Of a stretch of 64,000 bases of DNA, positions 33,558-42,510 are shown piece after piece. The notes below the pieces were generated by a model. That model made no database searches, was not told the DNA's origin, and saw nothing but the letters and a program-made list of their open reading frames with translations. The stretch comes from an uncultured Planctomycetaceae bacterium (GTDB lineage: Bacteria > Planctomycetota > Planctomycetia > Planctomycetales > Planctomycetaceae), in NCBI GenBank assembly GCA_943787265.1, contig CALSLT010000002.1:327254-391253 (forward strand), in the 5' to 3' direction. Each line of letters begins with the position of its first letter. The stretch's first letter is position 1. The translations under genes and the position numbers were made by a program.

Positions 33558-35684
33558 ATGATTCAACGTCCGTTTCTTCAACTCTGTTCAGCGATACTGT
33601 GTATCGCTTCGTTCGGCAGTCCGGGCTTTGCCCAGGACCAGACCGGCGAGCCAAAAGCTACGTCGCGGCCCAACGTGCTGTGGATCGCGATTGAGGACTG
33701 GTCTCCGGACCTTTCATGTTACGGCACGAAGGGAATCTATACGCCTCATGTGGATCAACTTGCGGCGGAAGGAATTCGTTACGAACGAGCTTTCACGACG
33801 TCTCCGGTTTGTTCCACGTCTCGTTCCGCGATGATGACTGGGTTTTACCAGAACTACATTCGCGCCAATCAACACCGCGAATACGACAAGCAACCGCTGC
33901 CACATGGAATTAGACCGATTCCGCACCTGATGCGTGAAGTCGGGTACTTCACGGCGTTGATGAGTAACAAAACCGACTGCAACTTTGTCCCCAACACCAA
34001 ACACGAGTTGTTCGAAGGCACGGATTGGAACCAGCGAAAACCCGATCAGCCATTCTTCGCTCGGATCACTTTCGGCGGAACGCATCGCTCGTGGAACCGC
34101 GACCCGCAGCGTCCCATCGACATCAAAGACGTAGAACTGCCACCGTATTACGCCGACACGCCGTTTGTGCGCCGCGACTGGGCGAACGGCCTGGAACAAA
34201 TGCAACTCGTCGATCGTGAAGTCGGAGCGATTCTAAAACGACTTGATGATGAAGGCCTGGCCGACAACACCATCGTGTTCTTCATCGGCGATCACGGTCG
34301 CTGTCACATCCGCGGTAAGCAGTTTCTCTACGACGGTGGCATTCGTATTCCGATGATCATGCGTTGGCCTGGCAAGGTTGCGGCGGGGCAAGTGAATTCC
34401 GACCTGGTCATGTCGCTCGATATCTGTGCGACGATTCTGGATGCGGCCGGTGCGAAACCACCGGTCCCGCTGCATGGCAAGAACCTGTTGAGTGACGACA
34501 TCAAAAACCGTAAGCAGATCTTCGCCGCTCGCGACAAGATGGACGAAACGCACGATTCAATGCGAACGGTCCGCACGAAGAATCACAAGCTGATTTTGAA
34601 TCTGATGCCCGAACGACCATGGTGCCAGTTCAATCGCTACAAAGAAGCTTCGTATCCGGTGCTAGCCGAGATGAATATTTTGAACCTGCAGGGAAAACTG
34701 ACGCCTCAGCAGGCCGCGTTCTTTGCAAAATCGAAGCCGGAAGTGGAACTATTCGATCTGAAGAAGGATCCGCACGAAGTCGCAAACGTGGCTGACGACC
34801 CCGCTTACGCCGCCATCAAAAAAACGCTGTTGGCCGAACTGCAAAACTGGCGCACCAACGTGATTGATGACCAGGGAGTCTCTGACGAATTCCGAGCGGC
34901 CGATGTGTTTCCCAAAACGAACCCGTTGGGCACCGTGAATGACTGGGTGGAAACGAACCAGAAGAAATTCGATTTCAACAAGCATGGCTGGCCCGCGTGG
35001 TACCCGACGCGTTCGCTTGAAGACTGGCAGTCCGCCCGAGCGACATGGGAATCGTATGTGATGCGTTCGCCCGAAGCTCCTGCGATCCGCCCGTCGGTCG
35101 TCTATCCGAAAAGAATGACAACACTGATCAAGGATGATCTCCAAGAAGAGGATCTGGCTTCTCGAAAGTTGACCGCGGGCGAGTGGACTTTTGCGGACGG
35201 CATCGCAGCGGCGAAGCATGAAACTCCGCCCGGCGAACGCGTGAAGAAACACGGCCCCAAAGCGTCGTATACGGCCAAATTTCGAAACGGTACGCTGGCG
35301 TTGGAATTTAAACCGACCGACGCAGATGCAATCGTGTTGACGATTGATTCCGCCCCGACAACACACGTCTTTCGAGTTCGCGCGAATGTCGAAGGAGGAA
35401 GAGCGGGGATTCAACCGGGCTCGATCTCCACGTTTTCTGAAAAGGAAGACGGAGCGAAGAAGGCGAAGACCCTCCCGTTGATCACGGAAGGAATTCCGAA
35501 CCTGAAGGCCGGCGAATGGAATCGGATCGAAGTCAAATTACTCAACGACACAGCAATCGTCGTTGTGAACCACAGGACGTTCACGGTCAAACACGATCGT
35601 ATTGATCAGGACAAACTCACCAGTAAGTTGGAACTACAACACGGTTCGATCGCGTTACGCAGCTTTCATTTGAGCAGTTTCTAA
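33558..35684 (+). CDS. Sulfatase with C-terminal concanavalin-like domain
   Basis: The protein has 708 residues. A signal peptide ends at GFAQ; metal ligands are in IAIEDWSPDLSC (E46, D47), where DD is usual. The active-site motif is CSTSRSAMMTG (C85), with threonine where proline or alanine normally follows in CxPxR. Further elements are FIGDHGRCHIRGK and DGGIRIPMIMRWPG. From about residue 520 a second, beta-rich domain resembles the 3-keto-disaccharide hydrolase (DUF1080) fold (LKAGEWNRIEVKLLNDTAIV, LELQHGSIALRSF), probably for glycan binding. The gene begins three bases after the previous sulfatase, so they share a transcript. Confidence 0.88.
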   Translation: MIQRPFLQLCSAILCIASFGSPGFAQDQTGEPKATSRPNVLWIAIEDWSPDLSCYGTKGIYTPHVDQLAAEGIRYERAFTTSPVCSTSRSAMMTGFYQNYIRANQHREYDKQPLPHGIRPIPHLMREVGYFTALMSNKTDCNFVPNTKHELFEGTDWNQRKPDQPFFARITFGGTHRSWNRDPQRPIDIKDVELPPYYADTPFVRRDWANGLEQMQLVDREVGAILKRLDDEGLADNTIVFFIGDHGRCHIRGKQFLYDGGIRIPMIMRWPGKVAAGQVNSDLVMSLDICATILDAAGAKPPVPLHGKNLLSDDIKNRKQIFAARDKMDETHDSMRTVRTKNHKLILNLMPERPWCQFNRYKEASYPVLAEMNILNLQGKLTPQQAAFFAKSKPEVELFDLKKDPHEVANVADDPAYAAIKKTLLAELQNWRTNVIDDQGVSDEFRAADVFPKTNPLGTVNDWVETNQKKFDFNKHGWPAWYPTRSLEDWQSARATWESYVMRSPEAPAIRPSVVYPKRMTTLIKDDLQEEDLASRKLTAGEWTFADGIAAAKHETPPGERVKKHGPKASYTAKFRNGTLALEFKPTDADAIVLTIDSAPTTHVFRVRANVEGGRAGIQPGSISTFSEKEDGAKKAKTLPLITEGIPNLKAGEWNRIEVKLLNDTAIVVVNHRTFTVKHDRIDQDKLTSKLELQHGSIALRSFHLSSF

Positions 35685-35741
35685 ACAAAATCTGACGATT
35701 GCACCAATGGACTTACTCGACACCCCAAAGGCGAGCTCGCT

Positions 35742-38291
35742 TTGAATACATCACCTTGCGTTCATTCGAAATGGCTGTTGACCATTTTCGGCGTTTTAAT
35801 GGTGTTCGAGTTTACAAGTTGGGCCACGACGCTTGCCGATGAAACCAATCGCCCGAACGTGCTGTTCATTGGAGTGGACGATCTGAACGCATGGGCGATG
35901 GGACTCAGTGACTACTCTGCGGCAGCGACGCCAAACATGAATCGTCTGGCAAAGCGCGGAGTCGTATTTTCCAATGCTCACTGCGCTGCACCGGCTTGTA
36001 ATCCATCACGAGTTAGCGTGATGACAAGTGTTTCACCGTCGACCAGTGGCGTGTATCTCAATGGTCAGGATTGGCGAGAATGCTCGCGGTTGAAAGGTCT
36101 GACAACACTTCCGAAGCTGTTTCGTGAGCACGGCTACGAAGTCAAGGGAGGCGGGAAACTCTATCACGCGGCGAATCTTTCCAAAGCGGGACTGGAAGGT
36201 TTTCTCGATGCAGAACCATGGCACGAGTACTTTCCGTCCAAGTCCAGACAACTCGCTGATGAGTTTGTGCCAGCGAAACACTCCGTCAATGGATCGAACG
36301 ATTTCTACGGCGGTCGATTTGACTGGAATGCTCTGGATATCGATGACGCCGAAATGGGCGATGCGAAAGTCGTCGCGTGGGCACGTGGGCAATTGTCACA
36401 GAAGCACGACAAACCGCTGTTTCTGGGCGTCGGCATCTATCGACCCCACATTCCGTGGTATACGCCCAAGAAGTGGTTCGACAAGTATCCGTTGAATGCC
36501 ATCCAGCTTCCCAAGACCCTGACGGGAGACATCGATGACATTCCCGCGGCTGGACAGGAAATGTCCAAACATGCGTGGCATCAATGGCTGGTCCACAACA
36601 ACAAGTGGCCCGAAGCCGTTCAGGCCTATCTGGCCTCAGTGAGTTTCGCCGATGCAATGGTTGGTGAACTGATTGATGCATTAGACAATGGCCCGCTGGC
36701 TGGCAACACAATCGTGGTGTTGTGGTCCGACCACGGTTATCACCTGGGCCACAAGCAACATTGGGAGAAACGAGTGTTGTGGGAGCAGGCAACGCGAGTT
36801 CCGCTCGTGATTGCCGATCGTCGCATCGATACAGCTGGCCGACGTTGCGATCGACCAGTCAGCCTGTTGGATGTGTACCCAACACTGGCAGATCTTTGCG
36901 ATTTGGATTCTCCAAAACACGTCGAAGGGCAAAGCCTCAAACCGCTACTCGTCAATCCATTGACGCCGTCCGAGCGTGCCGTCGTGACGACGCAAGCCAA
37001 AGGCAATCACGCCGTCCGCTCTCAAAACTGGCGTTACATACGCTACGCCGATGGCTCCGAAGAACTCTACGATCACCGCAATGACCCTCAGGAATTTCAC
37101 AACCTCGCAGATAAGCCGGGAAACAGCGACGTCATCAAACAACTCGCTGTTCACTTGCCAGCAACCGACGCCCCCATGGATCCGGTCCAGAAGTCCAAAG
37201 CAGAGGAAACGGAAGCAATCCAAAGAGTGGTCGTTTCACTGGCCGGCGACCGGCGACTCGATGTCTTTGGTGTCGACGCAGAAGGACGTTTGAAGTTGGA
37301 GACGCAAACATCGCTGGATGGTGGACCGAGTGCGTCGCTGTTCGATCAGACGGGACGTCATCTATACGTCGCCACTGCAACGCCCGACGCAATCTGTGTT
37401 TTGAAAACGCAGACTGATGGATTCAAACAAGTCCAAAGCGTTGCCGTTGACGCCAAGCCGTCGTATTTGGCAATCGATCCAACAGGCCGTTTCTTGTTGG
37501 CGTCGTACTACAAGACGGGACAGGTCACAGTTCATCGCATCATCGGGGAAGGACGGTTATCCGAACAGCCCGTGCAGAAGCTGACGATCGACCCGCGTGC
37601 TCACAGCGTCGCGATCGATCCCAGCGGCAAATGCGTGTTCGTCTCGCACACCGCGACCAATTCGATCACGCAGTTTCGCTTCGATAATCGGACCGGCAAA
37701 CTGGAACTGAACTCTCCTGCGAGGCTTCAGCGAGACGAAAAGACCGGGCCGCGTCACCTTTGGTTTCACCCGAGCGGAAAGTTCGCGTACGGCAGCGACG
37801 AATCGGGACGCAGCATATCGGCCTACCAATTCAATTCCGACAACGGCACGCTGAAGCACCTGCAATCGCTGTCCAGTTTCCCAAAGAGCTTTGAAGGCAA
37901 GGGAACGACTTCCCGCGTGCAAGTGCATCCCAGTGGCAAGGTTGTATACATCGCCAATCGCTCCGAAGGCAGTATCGCTGTATTTGGCATTGATCAAACC
38001 AGCGGCCGTCTTCGGCTCCTCCAACGCACGCAGTCCGAGCCCATTGTTCGCGGATTCAATTTTTCGCCGGATGGACGACACCTGATCGCTGCCGGTCAGC
38101 AGTCGGGGAATCTGGTGAGTTACCGAATTGACAACGATGGGCTTTTGGATCAGACCTCGAAGCTCGCTGTCGGAGGAATTCCGTGGTGGGTCACAAGCTT
38201 TCCGTCGCTCAGTGAATCAAGCAGTGAATCGCCCTCAACCGTCAAGGAGCTGCGGCAATGCGGGCGCGAACAGTTCCAATTTCCGCGATGA
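35742..38291 (+). CDS. Iduronate-2-sulfatase-like protein fused to lactonase-type propeller
   Basis: The protein has 849 residues. Residues 1-485 are a sulfatase of the iduronate-2-sulfatase type: VDDLNAWAMGL (D46, D47), CNPSRVSVMTSVSPSTSGVY (C86), GIYRPHIPWYTPKKWFD, VLWSDHGYHLGHKQHWEKR. Residues about 495-820 form a seven-bladed propeller of the 6-phosphogluconolactonase (YbhE) family: VVVSLAGDRRLDVFGV, FLLASYYKTGQVTVHRI, GPRHLWFHPSGKFAYGSDES, QVHPSGKVVYIANRSEGSI. The frame is continuous across the joint. The last 25 residues (SSSESPSTVKELRQCGREQF) are outside the family and come from the junction with a PhoD fragment. It begins at TTG 35742; a GTG or ATG further in would cut the signal peptide. 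Confidence 0.87.
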   Translation: MNTSPCVHSKWLLTIFGVLMVFEFTSWATTLADETNRPNVLFIGVDDLNAWAMGLSDYSAAATPNMNRLAKRGVVFSNAHCAAPACNPSRVSVMTSVSPSTSGVYLNGQDWRECSRLKGLTTLPKLFREHGYEVKGGGKLYHAANLSKAGLEGFLDAEPWHEYFPSKSRQLADEFVPAKHSVNGSNDFYGGRFDWNALDIDDAEMGDAKVVAWARGQLSQKHDKPLFLGVGIYRPHIPWYTPKKWFDKYPLNAIQLPKTLTGDIDDIPAAGQEMSKHAWHQWLVHNNKWPEAVQAYLASVSFADAMVGELIDALDNGPLAGNTIVVLWSDHGYHLGHKQHWEKRVLWEQATRVPLVIADRRIDTAGRRCDRPVSLLDVYPTLADLCDLDSPKHVEGQSLKPLLVNPLTPSERAVVTTQAKGNHAVRSQNWRYIRYADGSEELYDHRNDPQEFHNLADKPGNSDVIKQLAVHLPATDAPMDPVQKSKAEETEAIQRVVVSLAGDRRLDVFGVDAEGRLKLETQTSLDGGPSASLFDQTGRHLYVATATPDAICVLKTQTDGFKQVQSVAVDAKPSYLAIDPTGRFLLASYYKTGQVTVHRIIGEGRLSEQPVQKLTIDPRAHSVAIDPSGKCVFVSHTATNSITQFRFDNRTGKLELNSPARLQRDEKTGPRHLWFHPSGKFAYGSDESGRSISAYQFNSDNGTLKHLQSLSSFPKSFEGKGTTSRVQVHPSGKVVYIANRSEGSIAVFGIDQTSGRLRLLQRTQSEPIVRGFNFSPDGRHLIAAGQQSGNLVSYRIDNDGLLDQTSKLAVGGIPWWVTSFPSLSESSSESPSTVKELRQCGREQFQFPR

Positions 38292-38869
38292 TCGACTTCT
38301 TCCAGTACGTTCCGACATACTGGTCCAAGGACGATCACGACTTTCGTTACAACGATTCGGACAACGAAACCGATCGCCAGCCGTTGCCCGACACCGGCAT
38401 CAGTCTGTTTCATGAGCAGCTCCCCATCGCGGCTCCCGGTGCACAGGCACCGAAGACGTACCGCACCATCCGCGTCCGTCGAGATGTGCAGATTTGGTTG
38501 ACGGAAGGGCGAGACTACCGTTCGGCCAACAAGTCTAAGGACGGTCCCGACAAAACCATGTGGGGGCAGGAACAACGTGAGTGGCTCAAGTGGACGCTAA
38601 AAGCCAGCGACGCCAAATGGAAACTCGTCATCAGCCCAACGCCGATGGTCGGCCCGGATGACGCCTATAAGAAAGACAACCATGCGTCATTGCAGGGTTT
38701 TCGCCACGAGGCCGACGCTTTCTTTAATTGGGTAAAGCGAGCCGAAATCGACAACCTATTTCTGATGTGCGGCGATCGCCACTGGCAATATCACAGCATC
38801 CATCCATCGGGCATCAACGAATTCGCGGTCGGAGCTCTCAACGCGTCGACGGTTTCCAATCCGTTGTAA
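38288..38869 (+). pseudogene. PhoD-like phosphatase fragment
   Basis: The sequence from 38288 reads as the middle of a PhoD-type alkaline phosphatase or phospholipase D-like metallophosphatase: DFFQYVPTYWSKDDHDFRYN, YRTIRVRRDVQIWLTEGRDY, VISPTPMVGPDD and LFLMCGDRHWQYHSIHPSG. The N-terminal part with the first metal ligands is missing, and the C-terminus stops abruptly after EFAVGALNAS. The fragment overlaps the end of the sulfatase-lactonase gene in another frame. It is likely a dead piece between two breakpoints. A complete PhoD-like domain occurs at 53623-55251, but the two sequences are not close copies. Confidence 0.75.
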
Positions 38870-39177
38870 GCTCCTGTCAGGCAAAAAGGTTAAAAGGTTG
38901 TAGCCATAAAAACGGGTTCGAGTCCTTTGGTTGAGCAACCTTGTGACTGCTGATCCCAGCCGTTTTCAGCCTGATCAATCGACCGTACATTGATTCTGTT
39001 TTGTTGTCCAATTGACGACGCCACCATCTGTCCCGTCGCCTTCTGCTGTAGTCAACGTTGGGCGCATCGGTCGACCAAACCGAGTGCAGTTTCGGGGTTT
39101 CTGCGTCAACAAAAAAAAGCTCCCCAAAGCAACAAGGAAGACGATCAGTGTGTTTTCTTGTAGCTTGGTCTAAATTC
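38870..39177. other. Intergenic region with repeat copy D
   Basis: Between the PhoD fragment and the end of the membrane protein gene there is only copy D of the dispersed repeat (39003-39088). A T-arm-like string at about 38918-38931 is not part of a tRNA. A run of eight A at about 39108-39115 lies near the convergent gene end. Confidence 0.5.
39003..39088 (-). repeat. Dispersed repeat, copy D
   Basis: Read on the minus strand, this begins TTTGGTCGACCGATGCGCCC and ends GTCGTCAATTGGACAACA. It aligns over about 85 bases with copies A, B and C. It is the most diverged copy in the part that reads RPTxRK elsewhere (here RPMRPTLTTAEG). Confidence 0.55.
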
Positions 39178-40239
39178 TCAAGAGTCGCGTTTCTCCGCGT
39201 CAGGGGACGTTCTGCTTCGCGAGGTCGATGGCCCATTCTCCCTCGTGATCCATCCGGACACTCTCATCACGGCCCAGAGGATCGTGGCCAGCGCGAACAC
39301 GACGGCGTACTCGGTCAAGGGTATCCACGTCACCTGATGAATGTGGCTCATCCCGATGTCAGAATAGACCACGCACACGGACAGCACATAGGTACCAAGA
39401 AAGAGCCATCGAGTTCTGATGGACAATCCGAGGCCATGCATCTGCGTTACGATGAATAGACCCGCGAAGCCGAAGCAGAACATCTGCCAGAAATCGGGAG
39501 CGTTACTCAGAGCCACGATCGTTCCGTGGATCAGCACGAGTACTTCCTGCGTGAGCATCCACCAGCGATTCGTGTGGATTCGCGTAAAGAACAGGCTTCC
39601 CTGAAGCAGCATCAGGAACATGTAAAGGAAGCCGAGCAGATGTCCCGGCGTGCTGACCATCGGGTGATACCAGAACGTGTAGATCGTCGCCCAGGCAAAG
39701 TAGTAACCGTGGTACTTGCGAAGTACCCGCGCGGACTCGCTCATCACGCGACCACCGACCTTCCGGCCGAAGAACAGGCCACGCCGCTGGTTTTCCATCA
39801 ACAAGACAATCACCAGCAGCAGAATCACCGACCATTGCGAACTCTGCTCCGGAACATCCAGGGCCAGGCCGTCATAGAAGAGGTGTGTCTGAACGAAATG
39901 AAGCACAATGAAGCCTGCGTTAGCGAGAATCGCCAGCACGTTCAGGCGACTCAGTGATTTGCTGTAGCCACTTTTCTGAGCCTGAGCCTCCCAGATCAGC
40001 CACCAGATGGTCACCTGGTGGGCGGCGTATAATCCCCAGACCGAAACTCGCGTCCAGATCGTCGGAGTGGCTGTCACCCAAGGATACCAGAATGGCACGT
40101 CGCGGTCCGGACGCAGCTCGAATTCATCCAGCCGTCCGGCAGCGAACCATATCAGTGCCGTGACGCCAAGGCTGAAGCTGATACCTAAGATCAGCCCGTG
40201 CATCTGACTGATTCGACTGCGGGCTGGAGAATTCGACAT
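39178..40239 (-). CDS. Polytopic membrane protein, unknown function
   Basis: This 353-residue protein has nine to ten predicted transmembrane helices (for example GLILGISFSLGVTALIWFAA, VILLLVIVLLMENQRRG, GFLYMFLMLLQGSLFF, YAVVFALATILWAVMRVSG). Histidines and aromatic residues sit at helix ends (YAAHQVTIWWLIWEA, HGYYFAWATIYTFWYHPM). No family comes to mind with confidence. The C-terminal tail is hydrophilic (TSRSRTSPDAEKRDS). It is divergent from the esterase gene, with 68 bases between the starts. Confidence 0.75.
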   Translation of the reverse strand: MSNSPARSRISQMHGLILGISFSLGVTALIWFAAGRLDEFELRPDRDVPFWYPWVTATPTIWTRVSVWGLYAAHQVTIWWLIWEAQAQKSGYSKSLSRLNVLAILANAGFIVLHFVQTHLFYDGLALDVPEQSSQWSVILLLVIVLLMENQRRGLFFGRKVGGRVMSESARVLRKYHGYYFAWATIYTFWYHPMVSTPGHLLGFLYMFLMLLQGSLFFTRIHTNRWWMLTQEVLVLIHGTIVALSNAPDFWQMFCFGFAGLFIVTQMHGLGLSIRTRWLFLGTYVLSVCVVYSDIGMSHIHQVTWIPLTEYAVVFALATILWAVMRVSGWITRENGPSTSRSRTSPDAEKRDS

Positions 40240-40307
40240 TAAACGAGTTTACTTTCTCTGGCCCGTAGCATTTTGGAATCGTCATAACATAAACAGATTG
40301 AGCTGCG

Positions 40308-41231
40308 ATGCGACTCTTCAGCCTGACGCTCATCATCATTGGGGTAATCGGAACGACTCCTGCGGTCGCTCAACCGCCGAGTCGAACCAATATCCCCAAG
40401 GCTCCCAACGACGTCATCTTCGAGACAGATATCACCTATCGGAATGGGCACGACCGCTGGATGCTTAACGTCATTCAGCCTCGCAAGAAGTCTACAGAGC
40501 CGCGAGCGGCGATCGTGCTGGTCCACGGAGGCGGCTGGACCGGCGGCGACCACTATCGTTTTTCTCGAATGGGCTTCACGCTGGCCCAACAGGGATACGT
40601 CGTGATCCTGCCGACATATCGCATGATCAAGGATGGGCCGTTTCCCGCCTGCCTGCACGACGTCAAGAATTCGGTTCGTTGGCTCCGTGCACACGCCACG
40701 AAATATAACGTCGATCCGAACAGGATCGGAGCATATGGGAATTCTGCCGGCGGGACACTGGCCTTAACTGTCGCCATGACCGCCGATGAAGCTGATTTGG
40801 AAGGCGACGGTTCATTTCGCGATTTCTCAAGCGAGCTGCAGGCTGTTGTGTGTTCAGGAGCCGTCGGAGACATGATCCATGAGCACCACAGCCGGCGAGC
40901 TGCGACGGTGTACCGTAACCTCGCCGGTGCTCTCGTTCGCGGTACGACTCAGACGGAGATCGAGGCAGTAATGAGACGCGCGTCACCGTCGTCCTACATC
41001 AGGAAAGACACTCCACCGATTCTGCTGATCCACGGAGCAAAGGATCCCGTGGTCTTCATCGACTCAACCGACGACTTTCACACGCGCATGAAGTCCGCAG
41101 GAGCGAATATCGAGTACCTTCGCTTTGACGACGGCACTCACAGTGTGATGGGACAGAAGTCCAGGACAACGACCCCGGCCATGCTCAAGTTCTTCGAGAC
41201 GCATCTCCGAGGTAATGACGAGACAGACTGA
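40308..41231 (+). CDS. Secreted alpha/beta hydrolase (BD-FAE-like esterase)
   Basis: This 307-residue protein has a signal peptide (LTLIIIGVIGTTPAVA), then an alpha/beta-hydrolase core: oxyanion motif LVHGGGWTGGD, nucleophile in YGNSAGGTLAL (S146), acid in HGAKDPVVF (D246) and histidine in DDGTHSVM (H278). The arrangement matches the esterase/lipase group that includes feruloyl-esterase-like enzymes of polysaccharide breakdown. Placed among sulfatases, it may remove acyl esters from a sulfated glycan; this is inference. A LamG-like protein gene follows on the same strand. Confidence 0.88.
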   Translation: MRLFSLTLIIIGVIGTTPAVAQPPSRTNIPKAPNDVIFETDITYRNGHDRWMLNVIQPRKKSTEPRAAIVLVHGGGWTGGDHYRFSRMGFTLAQQGYVVILPTYRMIKDGPFPACLHDVKNSVRWLRAHATKYNVDPNRIGAYGNSAGGTLALTVAMTADEADLEGDGSFRDFSSELQAVVCSGAVGDMIHEHHSRRAATVYRNLAGALVRGTTQTEIEAVMRRASPSSYIRKDTPPILLIHGAKDPVVFIDSTDDFHTRMKSAGANIEYLRFDDGTHSVMGQKSRTTTPAMLKFFETHLRGNDETD

Positions 41232-41399
41232 TTGCCGCCACGTTCGAATGGGCTCACTGAATCTCCCTTCGTCGTCGTCCCAATGACTGACGGACATACG
41301 GAGCTGGTCGACGACTTGCGACAGAATACTGTAAAGCTGTCTCGCGAGCGTCGGGCGAAACTTCAGGCAATCGTGACGGAGAAGAAACAGGAAAACACC

Positions 41400-42344
41400 A
41401 TGACGATCTTGAAGCTAATCTCAGTGTCTTTCCTTGTGTCAGTCATCGGATCCGGATCGACGGCGCAGGATGATTCCAGCAAGAAGGATTCGTTCAACCC
41501 GAAAGACCTGGACAACCTTGAGATGTTTCTTGAGTCCGTCAAAGGTCTGGCTGTCGCAACCAATACGTCACAACAGGCCTATGACAGGACCGGCGAGAAC
41601 ACGGTCCTCGAAGAAGTCTGGTCAGACAAAGATCGATTTCCGCATGGCACTGTTCGATGGTGGCTGGACCAGTCGCCATATACGACGAACGACAAGAAGA
41701 TCAGACCAAGCCGTGCGTTTAAGACCGGTCGTGACATTGGGCAGGACGATCATGATCGACCTGGATACATCCCCGATGGCTGTAACGGGAAGCCCTGCGT
41801 GCGAGGCGGACTGATCGGCACAGGCAAAGGCGAGAAGCACAACAAGCAGCCCTGCTATTTTGAATTGCAACTTGAGAGTCGCGACTTCAGCATCGAGGGA
41901 CCATTCGGACTCTTTCTCCTTGTCCGTCCGATTCAGCAGGAGAACGATGCCACCATCATGGGTCAGTTTCACTGGTCCGTTCTCATTCAGAGTGCCCGGA
42001 AGAATCGTCTCGAGTGGAAAAACCTGAAACAGCGAATTCCTGTCTCCGGTGACGAAACGCTGAAGACCGATCAGTGGCAGCTTGTGGAACTTCACCGCGA
42101 CACCGAACACAACCTACGGTGCGTGATCAACGGAGAGGACGTGACCGTGGGAAATCCGAGAGACGAGCTGCCCTTCGTGTTCATGTTCCTCTTCAACAAC
42201 AACAAGGGACAGGGCTTCGCAAAACAGGATCCCTTCGCGGGAGACATCGCAGCATTGGCCGTCTACCGGGACGAAGTAACGGAGAAAGAGAGAGTGAGAG
42301 TGCGAGACTACTTCAGCTCCGTCTATCGTTTGAAACCACAGTGA
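41400..42344 (+). CDS. Secreted LamG-like protein
   Basis: This 314-residue protein has a signal peptide (LKLISVSFLVSVIGSGSTA) and a beta-sandwich of the concanavalin/LamG type (YFELQLESRDFSIEGPFGLF, TDQWQLVELHRDTEHNLRCV, GDIAALAVYRDEVTEKERVR). An earlier segment contains WSDKDRFPHGTVRWWLDQSP. The open frame continues upstream to 41232, but AGGA seven bases before the ATG at 41400 and the signal peptide mark the start. Ligand unknown; probably glycan. It lies 168 bases after the esterase. Confidence 0.72.
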   Translation: MTILKLISVSFLVSVIGSGSTAQDDSSKKDSFNPKDLDNLEMFLESVKGLAVATNTSQQAYDRTGENTVLEEVWSDKDRFPHGTVRWWLDQSPYTTNDKKIRPSRAFKTGRDIGQDDHDRPGYIPDGCNGKPCVRGGLIGTGKGEKHNKQPCYFELQLESRDFSIEGPFGLFLLVRPIQQENDATIMGQFHWSVLIQSARKNRLEWKNLKQRIPVSGDETLKTDQWQLVELHRDTEHNLRCVINGEDVTVGNPRDELPFVFMFLFNNNKGQGFAKQDPFAGDIAALAVYRDEVTEKERVRVRDYFSSVYRLKPQ

Positions 42345-42510
42345 CAGGTTCCAGGTTCAGACAGTGAAGCCGATGTTTCCGGTGTCCGGAAAATGCCAAT
42401 TTGAAACAGTGAACTACCGTGTCGGCTTGCCCGGTTTGTATCTCGCCGCTCGGCTCGTAACCGCACGGCCGACACGCCAGCTCATCCATTCAGTGACGTT
42501 TGGGACCAGA

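Noticed and set aside
38918..38931. T-arm-like string ACGGGTTCGAGTCC
   Set aside because: The flanking bases do not pair into a T-stem and there is no anticodon arm or acceptor stem.
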